A stretch of DNA of 64,000 bases from Hymenobacter sp. DG01. GTDB taxonomy: Bacteria > Bacteroidota > Bacteroidia > Cytophagales > Hymenobacteraceae. Both the position numbers and the translations under genes were made by a program. A model generated the notes under the pieces. That model was not told the origin of the DNA. It ran no database searches and saw only the letters and a list, made by a program, of their open reading frames with translations. Within the stretch, counting starts at the first letter, position 1. Each line of letters opens with the position of its first letter. The DNA is taken from positions 930,001 through 994,000 of the forward strand of contig NZ_CP040936.1 in the NCBI RefSeq assembly GCF_006352025.1, written 5' to 3'. This document shows positions 7,256 to 14,800 of the stretch, piece after piece.

Positions 7256-7762
7256 ATGATGTGGAGTTGTTTGCAGTGTAGCTATCTCTACGAGGTTGTT
7301 AATAGAAGCGCTGCTGAACAGTCGCAGTGCCCAAAGTGTGCTAAGTATCAAACTGCCGGTGTCAGCTTTGCACGGGATTTAGCGGAAGGGCAGTGGAATC
7401 CAGCTAAGGGATTTTTCTTCGGCTCACCGTTCGGTAAAGGCATCGTGAAAGGTATATTCATTGTAATCGTGCTAGTCGTAATTCATACAATTTTAGAGCA
7501 CAAATTCGGCTTGGGTAAACAAAGTCAACGCTATGTACTCTTCACATTCGGTGCCGCTGCATGTGCTACGTTGAGCCATTGGTATGATGCATCTGTAAAG
7601 CGTAACTCGACTAGTGGCTATTGCATCTGTGCGTTGTTTTATGGGATTATTGGACTAGGAGTTGCATCTGCAAAAGGGATGTGGTGGGGGATATTCTGGT
7701 TTGTGTATGTGTATTGGGATGGGTTTTGGCTGTTGGTAGAAACAGTAAAACATCGTCTATGA
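7256..7762 (+). CDS. Small membrane protein with N-terminal zinc ribbon
   Basis: A 168-aa protein. The N-terminus has two Cys pairs, WSCLQCSYLY and SQCPKCAKY, the layout of a zinc-ribbon. Three or four hydrophobic segments follow (about 68-84, 94-108, 124-140 and 142-158). This form, a zinc ribbon followed by membrane helices, is common in small uncharacterised bacterial proteins and gives no specific function. The stop codon overlaps the start of the next gene (ATGA, 7759-7762), so the two are translationally coupled, linking it to the L,D-transpeptidase-like product. Confidence 0.75.
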   Translation: MMWSCLQCSYLYEVVNRSAAEQSQCPKCAKYQTAGVSFARDLAEGQWNPAKGFFFGSPFGKGIVKGIFIVIVLVVIHTILEHKFGLGKQSQRYVLFTFGAAACATLSHWYDASVKRNSTSGYCICALFYGIIGLGVASAKGMWWGIFWFVYVYWDGFWLLVETVKHRL

Positions 7763-8361
7763 AATACTGCTCAATAAAACGTCCAGCCCAAGTATTGCTA
7801 GGGGCGATAGTATGTCTAATCATCCTGTGCGTGAAGGACAGGATATTGTCGCCTTACTACCGTGCTAAATACTTCATGTATCAAGCGCCTGGATACCCAA
7901 GTGTGAAAAGCTTAGCCCGACTAGTTGACCATAATCCATTTTACAATCAGCATCATGCCCTATTAATTAACATGACGCTGCCATCTTCTGCGCCGAGGTT
8001 ACGAGTTGTAGACCTGCAAAAAGGCAAAATCGTTTTTGAAACATGGGTGATGCATGGTGAAGGGAGTGGTAATGTGCGTGCAACCCATTTCTCAAATCGA
8101 CAGGGTAGCAACCAGACTGCACTGGGGCGTTACGTTGTGGTAGGGCAATACCGTGGCAAGTTTGGGCGTGCCTATCGTCTAGCTGGGTTGGACGACACCA
8201 ATAGCAACGCGCTGAGTAGAAGTATTGTCCTGCATTCTTCTCGCTACATCAGCAGAGGGCATGTGGGGCGCAGTAAGGGCTGTCCAGCTGTGTCTCAGGC
8301 TGCCCTGAAGACGATGAAGCCATACCTGCAAATAGGTACGTTAGTGTGGTTGTACCGGTGA
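7759..8361 (+). CDS. L,D-transpeptidase catalytic domain family protein
   Basis: A 200-aa protein with an N-terminal hydrophobic anchor or signal (RPAQVLLGAIVCLIILCV). The C-terminal half has the signature of the YkuD-like murein L,D-transpeptidase family used in Bacteroidota: SIVLHSSRYISRGHVGRSKG followed by CPAVS, with the nucleophile Cys in SKGCPAV and the upstream His in VLH or GHVG. Such enzymes make 3-3 cross-links in peptidoglycan or attach proteins to it. The start at 7759 is chosen over earlier in-frame starts because it overlaps the preceding stop by ATGA and begins directly before the hydrophobic helix. Neighbouring CAP-like and TPR genes suggest an envelope-related accessory cluster. 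Confidence 0.75.
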   Translation: MKYCSIKRPAQVLLGAIVCLIILCVKDRILSPYYRAKYFMYQAPGYPSVKSLARLVDHNPFYNQHHALLINMTLPSSAPRLRVVDLQKGKIVFETWVMHGEGSGNVRATHFSNRQGSNQTALGRYVVVGQYRGKFGRAYRLAGLDDTNSNALSRSIVLHSSRYISRGHVGRSKGCPAVSQAALKTMKPYLQIGTLVWLYR

Positions 8362-8370
8362 GCTACTAAG

Positions 8371-8928
8371 CTATGGTGTGGATTGAGCTGCTAACCATTG
8401 CCTGTACCATACCTGCTCATCCCGGTGTAGTTTGCTAGGGTGCGTATCCAGTCGCACGACAAAGTAGTTGGAACTACAGCTGATGCTTACATACTGCAAT
8501 GCTACATCCTGCTGAATAGCCGCATGTTTCGGTGACGCATTAAACCGTGACCAGATGTAGTGAGCCAGTTTGCGAGGATTGTTGCGATAGGGTTCAACAT
8601 CGGCAATGCCCCCGACCAGTTCGGCATGGAAAGTAGCGTAATCGTGAAACAGGCTATCCTGCTCCTGCATACGCTGATTATGCTGAACTGTGCCGAATAG
8701 AAGGTTAGAGTCAAAGCGCACGATAGGAGCACTAGCAAGCGCCTGGTGACGCTTGTAATTAAGTGCGCCAACATATTCTCGGTTCAACTCCAACAGGTCG
8801 CAAGGAGGTCTGAAGTAAGATGCAGGATTTACACTCAAGCCAGCTACAGGCAAACCCAACCAATCCGGCGTCACTTGGATGGTTGCTATACAGCAAGAGG
8901 CAAATGTTGCCAGTACCCAATTTGTCAT
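8371..8928 (-). CDS. CAP/SCP-like secreted domain protein
   Basis: A 185-aa protein with a short hydrophobic N-terminus (WVLATFASCCIATI, possible signal peptide). The pattern NREYVGALNYKRHQALASAP, then HNQRMQEQDSLFHDYATFHA, ELVGG and HYIWSRFNASPKHAAI, resembles the alternating helix and His/Glu motifs of CAP (SCP/TAPS) domains, which are secreted proteins of varied function. The assignment is moderate because the order is right but the identity is low. It converges with the L,D-transpeptidase-like gene (9 bp between stops) and diverges from the TPR gene, with only 18 bp between the two starts. Confidence 0.6.
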   Translation of the reverse strand: MTNWVLATFASCCIATIQVTPDWLGLPVAGLSVNPASYFRPPCDLLELNREYVGALNYKRHQALASAPIVRFDSNLLFGTVQHNQRMQEQDSLFHDYATFHAELVGGIADVEPYRNNPRKLAHYIWSRFNASPKHAAIQQDVALQYVSISCSSNYFVVRLDTHPSKLHRDEQVWYRQWLAAQSTP

Positions 8929-8946
8929 CAGGATTCAGGTGGAAAG

Positions 8947-9666
8947 ATGACTCGCTTGCGATACGAATTAGAACTAATGAGCCACGAAAACGACAGTTAT
9001 ACTGGAAAGCATATAGGTAGTGTAGGAATAGTTCTACTAGTGCTGGTTGGTGTAAGCCTATTCAGGGTGTTAGACGGCTCACGTCCTGCACCTGTGCCGT
9101 CAGCCGCCAACGCAATTCATCAGTTGCGCTCCGAAAACTATCAGTATGCCATCAGGGAATTTGATATGCTATTAAAAGTCTGCCCTGATAGTGTTCGATG
9201 GCTTAGGCTCAGGGGCTTTGCTTACGACAAGTTAGGGATGTATGAGTCAGGTATAGAAGACTTCACTGCTGTCCTCCATTACCAACCACAGGATGTAGCA
9301 ACACTCAATAACCGGGGCTATGCCTTCTATCAAATCGGACAGTTAAAACAAGCTGTTGCTGATTATAACAGAGCAATAGAACTGAACGATACTTTCGTAC
9401 CCGCCCATAGCAATCGGGCACTTGTATTAGTTGCCCGGCAGCAGTATGCGAAGGCACTCCAAGACATCGACTTTGCTCTTACACATGGCGACACCATGAA
9501 CTCAACCCTGTTCAACATACAGGGCTATTGCCTAACGCAACGCAACCTACCGAATGAGGCTATTGAAGCGTTCAACAGAGCCATCATGTTAGATTCTGGG
9601 TACACAGACGCCTTACAAAACCGGGCAGCAGCCTACAGGTTGAAGACAAAAGCTCTAGTGGAGTAG
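8947..9666 (+). CDS. TPR-repeat membrane-anchored protein
   Basis: From ATG 8947 the product is 239 aa. A single hydrophobic segment (IVLLVLVGVSLFRVL, about residues 28-42) suggests an anchor or uncleaved signal, followed by about four to five tetratricopeptide repeats, for example ATLNNRGYAFYQIGQLKQAV and FVPAHSNRALVLVARQQYAK. TPR arrays mediate protein-protein contacts, so this is probably a periplasmic scaffold. The start was chosen because AGGTGG lies just upstream and the divergent CAP gene starts at 8928; ATG 8977 (MSHEND) is an alternative. Confidence 0.75.
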   Translation: MTRLRYELELMSHENDSYTGKHIGSVGIVLLVLVGVSLFRVLDGSRPAPVPSAANAIHQLRSENYQYAIREFDMLLKVCPDSVRWLRLRGFAYDKLGMYESGIEDFTAVLHYQPQDVATLNNRGYAFYQIGQLKQAVADYNRAIELNDTFVPAHSNRALVLVARQQYAKALQDIDFALTHGDTMNSTLFNIQGYCLTQRNLPNEAIEAFNRAIMLDSGYTDALQNRAAAYRLKTKALVE

Positions 9667-9669
9667 AAT

Positions 9670-10002
9670 CTAAATCCCATTGATGCAGGCTAACCGTTGC
9701 AGTCTGTATTTGCGGTGTAAGAAGCGCATTCTGTCATAGGTGATATCCTCCGTTGTAAGCGTGTTGGGTAGGGGTGATACGTTGCTGAGGGCTAGGTTGA
9801 TAAAGAAGAAGGCAACTTGTGGTGGGACGAAGAGAAAAGAGGTTCTGCTGTTATTAACTAGGCAGAATATCCAATTGATATAATCGTCCATATCAGGACT
9901 CGTGCACCTACCATCAAAATAGATGAGTTCCTTGGGGAAGTGAGCTTCAACACAATTGAAGAATTCTTGAAATTCTTCTTCGGATACTGGCGGGATAAAC
10001 AT
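9670..10002 (-). CDS. Hypothetical 110-aa protein
   Basis: Not recognised. It is a small soluble-looking protein with an acidic N-terminus (VSEEEFQEFF) and a hydrophobic middle (FLFVPPQVAFFFINLAL). It converges on the TPR gene with 3 bp between stops. No motif suggests a role. Confidence 0.5.
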   Translation of the reverse strand: MFIPPVSEEEFQEFFNCVEAHFPKELIYFDGRCTSPDMDDYINWIFCLVNNSRTSFLFVPPQVAFFFINLALSNVSPLPNTLTTEDITYDRMRFLHRKYRLQRLACINGI

Positions 10003-10332
10003 TCTTGTAAACGTTATATGGTTTATATTGTATATATCTTAAAATCGTAGTAAGGCAATGTTTGGTGATAGTCAATGCACATCCTGAAGCATTTGAAGCG
10101 CTTGTAGTATAGGTAATATTAGGTGTTCTTTTGCGCGGCAATATTCTATCTATCAAAGTGGATACTTGTTAATCTTAGTTAGTGTGTAATTTTGTTGATT
10201 TGTATATGTACTATCAATATTATTTAAAACTTAAAAATAAATTGTGTCTATAATAAATAGAAAGATAAAAAACTAGTAATGCTGTCTTTGAATCATAAAT
10301 TCATAAGCAGCTAGCAATAAATTTTATAAAAA
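10003..10332. other. AT-rich intergenic stretch, nothing identified
   Basis: About 330 bp of very AT-rich DNA between divergent genes. No open frame of note, no strong hairpin and no clear promoter motif was found. It marks the start of the most AT-rich part of the island (about 10,170 to 17,000). Confidence 0.4.
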
Positions 10333-11055
10333 ATGAATCATTTAAACATTTTAAAATATGATAATTGTATGCAGATGTTGTTTGCAATTTATCAAGATGT
10401 ATCTTTATGTAAAGAATGTATAGTAACGCATAGTAATACTGATATTGTGGTAACAATTAACGGTAATCGTGTTCATTATGCAAAAATTACATATGAACAA
10501 TTGTGTAAAATATATGATTTTTACAAACATTTCGATTATGATTTTTCTAGTGATATAGAGGAACCTATTGAACTTCTCACAAAGCTTGGGAACTTGCACC
10601 AAACAGAAGAGGAATGTCAGGCAGCGTTCGGAAAGTATTTGGAATTGTATAATACAGATACAATATACTTTGAGATGTGTCTTGAAAAAGAACAAAATAC
10701 GGTCAGCTACAGTGCAAGTATTAATGCCGCTGATGACCTTACAATCCCAAATGCGCCAACGGCTTTTATCAAGTATATAATTGATACCTATGGTACACTT
10801 GACGCGCCATACTACCGTACTACAGAAATGATATACTACGATGCAGATGATAAAATTATAGACGATTTTTTTATACTCGATGAATATGTTCGTATGGAAG
10901 AGCGACAACTTTCACCAGAAGAAATAGAAGTATCTAAGTCGATGTATCGTTATGCTTACTGCTACAGGGCACACCTTGACAGTGAACAAATTTTGACTGA
11001 GTACGGGAATTGGTATCGTAAAGTCAAGATCGATGAACTGCTTGCTGAGCTATAG
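10333..11055 (+). CDS. Hypothetical 240-aa protein, strongly AT-rich gene
   Basis: Family not recognised. The protein is acidic, tyrosine-rich and without signal or membrane segments; Cys residues occur singly (no zinc motif). It looks like an alpha/beta cytosolic protein. Codon use (AAT, ATA, TTA) is as AT-rich as the STAND-like gene downstream, and unlike the earlier island genes, which suggests that these genes share an origin. A perfect terminator follows the stop by about 40 bp, so it is transcribed separately. Its position next to a candidate defence gene is noted but gives no functional proof. Confidence 0.7.
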   Translation: MNHLNILKYDNCMQMLFAIYQDVSLCKECIVTHSNTDIVVTINGNRVHYAKITYEQLCKIYDFYKHFDYDFSSDIEEPIELLTKLGNLHQTEEECQAAFGKYLELYNTDTIYFEMCLEKEQNTVSYSASINAADDLTIPNAPTAFIKYIIDTYGTLDAPYYRTTEMIYYDADDKIIDDFFILDEYVRMEERQLSPEEIEVSKSMYRYAYCYRAHLDSEQILTEYGNWYRKVKIDELLAEL

Positions 11056-11095
11056 GAACAACGTAAACATGATGAAAATACCGTGATTATAGTGC

Positions 11096-11130
11096 AAATG
11101 CCTCAACAAGAATTTCTTGTTGAGGCATTT
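11096..11130. terminator. Perfect 15-bp terminator hairpin
   Basis: AAATGCCTCAACAAG (11096-11110) pairs with CTTGTTGAGGCATTT (11116-11130) around a 5-nt loop. It ends the 240-aa gene on the plus strand and also lies directly after the decayed AT-hook fragment on the minus strand, so it can act both ways. The same layout recurs at 17081-17115. Confidence 0.8.
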
Positions 11131-11158
11131 GTTTACAATAGGGGGTGTTAAAATCCGG

Positions 11159-11203
11159 CTATTCAGCAGATGTGGCATTCTTACGTGGACGAAAGAAGGT
11201 CAT
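11159..11203 (-). pseudogene. 3' remnant of a second AT-hook protein gene
   Basis: The minus strand encodes MTFFRPRKNATSAE and a stop, matching the C-terminus RPRKVIAAE of the intact AT-hook gene at 17140-17376. Similarity continues past the stop codon into the terminator region (plus strand 11132-11192 against 17114-17170). No homologous 5' part remains, so this is a relic left by deletion or recombination. Confidence 0.55.
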
Positions 11204-11218
11204 ACGGTAGCAAATGAC

Positions 11219-11479
11219 TTGTTTAAAACACTAGCCTTCTTTGCTGAGTTCGTGTACATGTTTATGTTGGTACCAACCATCATCCTGCTCACTCCATCGC
11301 ATATCGTACTACCATTGGAGATAGGTGTGACCTTGCTTGGTGCTGGTCTCTCATTGGAGATAGTGAAGGAGGTAAAAGGCTACTACCAGCGTAAGACTAC
11401 CGATGGCGACGGTGGAGCACTCGCAACACCTGAGTCTGTCGAGCCACCAGCCGAGCCAGAGCTGATGTCGAAGAGGTAG
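11219..11479 (+). CDS. Possible small membrane protein
   Basis: From TTG 11219 the frame encodes about 86 aa with one long or two short hydrophobic segments (VYMFMLVPTIILL and IVLPLEIGVTLLGAGLSL) and a polar tail ending PPAEPELMSKR. The frame is open further upstream but that part overlaps the terminator and the AT-hook relic. ATG 11261 would give a shorter product. The hydrophobic pattern looks real, but the start is uncertain and no homologue is recognised. Confidence 0.35.
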   Translation: MFKTLAFFAEFVYMFMLVPTIILLTPSHIVLPLEIGVTLLGAGLSLEIVKEVKGYYQRKTTDGDGGALATPESVEPPAEPELMSKR

Positions 11480-11803
11480 TGCTGAGTGTCACAAAGTGCA
11501 ACTTTCTTCCGGTTGAGCGCAGTTCAAAATATGAGTAAAGCATCACTATAGGACTATCGGGAGAAATGTATGTGTAACTAGAAATAAAGTGTAAGATGGA
11601 GAGCATTGGTGCTTGGTAAAGTCATACCCAATGTTAATCTTGAGGCAGATAGCTTGATATCATCATACTTATACCTGTCTAATAGATGTAAGCTAAATGA
11701 TGAGAAAGCTAATATATGTATCACTAAGATATTTAATGAAGAAATAGTCTTAGGTTACAGGTTTAGAAAAAATTCAAATCAATTCTCTTAAACTCTCCAT
11801 GTG

Positions 11804-14800
11804 ATGGAATTAAAAGCACTTGACCTTCGTAGTTCGTCTCTCTCCTTTAATCAAATATTTTCTGACAATATTGTTAGAAGGGAAAATATTGTAGAAGAAA
11901 TAGAGGACTTAACTATTGATGATTCGAAATTGGTTATAATTGAAGGGGGAGAAGGCATAGGCAAAACGAATCTCTTATTGCAATTCGCAAATAAGCACAG
12001 AATGGATTGTTTTTGTTATTTTATTAATCCAGCAAGTAGACTTTCTTATAAACAGGATTATTTGATGCATGATATAGGAAGTCAGATATATTTTTATAAC
12101 ACATCAGAAGAAGTGGCCGAAGAATTTGAAATTGATGACGCTGTCTTTGGTAGACTATTATTCGAATTGATTAGAAAGCCAAAGAAAAACAAGAAAGTAT
12201 ACTTTATTCTTGACGGGCTTGACCAGATTGAGAAATCTGACATAGAGCTTCTGAAGCCTGTGCTTCACGATTTGCCGTGGGGTAGTAATGGGTTTTATTT
12301 TATTGTGTCTGGTGAATATGATAAAATAAAAGACATTCTTCCTGTGCATGCTATGAAGAAGTCAAAAAGCATCAGAGTGCCAAGATTTACATCTGATGAA
12401 ACCTATTCCTTTTTTAAAGATGTGATTGATAGAGAAGATAAAGAGGATTTAGTGGAAATTCATAATATTTGGAAAGGTCATCCTGATAAATTAAGTCAGG
12501 TGAAACGCATATTATCTAATGGAGTAGGGGTCAAGGAATTCTTAAGAAATGGAGATATTACTGAAAAGAATACTCTGCTAGATATAGAATGGAGTCAGTC
12601 TGGGTTGGATGATAAGGCTTTTGATAACAGTGCTGTAAAATTAATGTGCATTCTTGCTTTTGATGATAATATCAGAAACATTAATAAAATATCTGAAATT
12701 ATATCTTTGGATATTTATAATGTAAAAGAATTGGTTAATTGTATTACATTCTTGGTTTTGAAAAACGATGAAATGTCATTTGTTTCAAAAGCATTCAGGG
12801 TTTATGTGCAAGGCAAGCTTAAAAAGTATGAAGCAAAAACATCGTCTATTTTAATAGATTTCTTTACAAAAAATGATGATTTCGATTCTGTTGTAAATCT
12901 CCCGAATTTATTTACTAAAGTACAAGATTGGGAAAGTGTAGTAAATCTGTTGAGTCACGATAATATTGGGCTTATAGTTTCTAGAAGTAACTCATTTTCA
13001 GATATAAAAAAACATATTAACTATGGATATAGTGCTTCTATGAAACTAAAACAATCATATAATAACGTTTTTAAGTTTTCTCTTTATAGGAGTACTATAA
13101 ATGGTCTTCAGGGAGTTGATTCTAAAGAAGACCAGATACAAGCATATGTGTCATTAGGCAAAATTGAAGAAGCATTGGCGTTCATTTCAAGTACCACTTT
13201 GAAAGAGGATAGGGTGAAGATGCTTATTTCTTTTGTAAAATGGTGTAAAAAAACAAAAAAAGAATATGATGAAGTTATTGTTGAAGAAATAAAAGAATTA
13301 ATAAAGGATATAGATGGAGAATATCTGAAAGATAATCTTACTGAAATGATAACAGGTCTTGCTTATTTTTTGCCAGATTTAGCAGTACAGTTAGTGGAAA
13401 AAGCGTCTGGACTGAAAAGTGAAAAAACATCAGTTGAGTGGCTTCTAGGATATATTGCTATGATTATGAAGAGTGGAGCCGACTCTATGATGGACAGCGA
13501 ATCTATTAAGGTATCCTCAGATATTAAGGATAAAATGTCAAGTGGTTTTGCTGATAAATTCTCGAAATCTATTGCTTTCGGTATTAATGAGGTAACGGAA
13601 GAGGATATTATAAATGAAATATCAAAAATTGACAATCAATCAGATAGGCTTTATCTGTTAAGGCGATGGATTAAAAAAAATAAACAATCAAGCAATATAG
13701 TTAATATAATAGAGTATGCAATTGAGCTAATGTTGCAAAATTCTTATAATGTAAAACCTACAACAACTATGCTATTAGATGTTGTGTATCCTATTTTGTT
13801 TTTTGAATCGTATGATTTAGTAAGCGAAATAGTTAATAGGGTAGATGAGTTAACGATTACAATTAATAGCCCTAGTATAGACAGAGTAAGGCTAGAAATG
13901 CTCCTGATAGACAGTATATCAAAATTTGACATTGACACTGCTAATGACAGAGCATTGGCAATGCAGTATAGTTATATCGACACAATCAGTGACCTGTCTG
14001 TAAAAGTTGAGTCATTGGCTCTGTTGTGGTCGCTCATCGTTGAGATGAGCAGACATGAAGCAGTCGATATCAGTAAATTTATTTTAAGCGAAGAACAAGT
14101 AAAACAAGATATAGGTAACTCCGTAAATAAGTTGCTAAAATCTACTGCTAACCATCTGAAGGAGGTTGGTTCTGCTATTGAAGTTTTGGCTAAGATTGAT
14201 TTAGATTTTGCAGTTGACATAGCAGATAGACTAAACACCCAGCCAAGAAGAATGCATGCTCGGTTGTTGTGTGTAGAAATTTATGTCGATACTCCAATCA
14301 AAGAGTGGAATGTAGAAAAACTAAAAAATGCCATGAATGGCATAGATATACCATCCCTATATGCCAAAGCGGCTGTTTATGTATTCGAAGCTGCTTATGA
14401 GCAGCGTGAAAGAACTGTTGATTGTCGTAATAAGATAGTACAGTTGTTGCCAATGATAAGTAAAGTTTCGGGGAGCAGCTCAAAGTGTTATTTAGTTACA
14501 CAAGCCATTTATTTGCTGAAGCTTCAACCTGAAACATTTGATGGGCTTGCATTCAACTATAATACTTTAGTTGCAAAGCTATCTGAGTTTCTTTCTGATT
14601 TCTGGAATAAAATGGATATTCCTTGGGAAAAAATAATGGCAGGATATCAGATGGTTTCTAAATTAGCGGATAACGATAGACTACTCGCTGAAGAATACTT
14701 TATCAGAACAGAAAAATTAGTAGAGGAATGTGCGGTTATTAACCCTTTGCATTCGTCCATGATGATGGATTCAATCAGATTGATGATTAGAGCCTACGCA

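Noticed and set aside
11606..11791. 61-aa plus-strand ORF before the STAND-like gene
   Set aside because: Start would be TTG without a ribosome site; composition matches AT-rich intergenic DNA and no motif is visible. It may be part of the leader.
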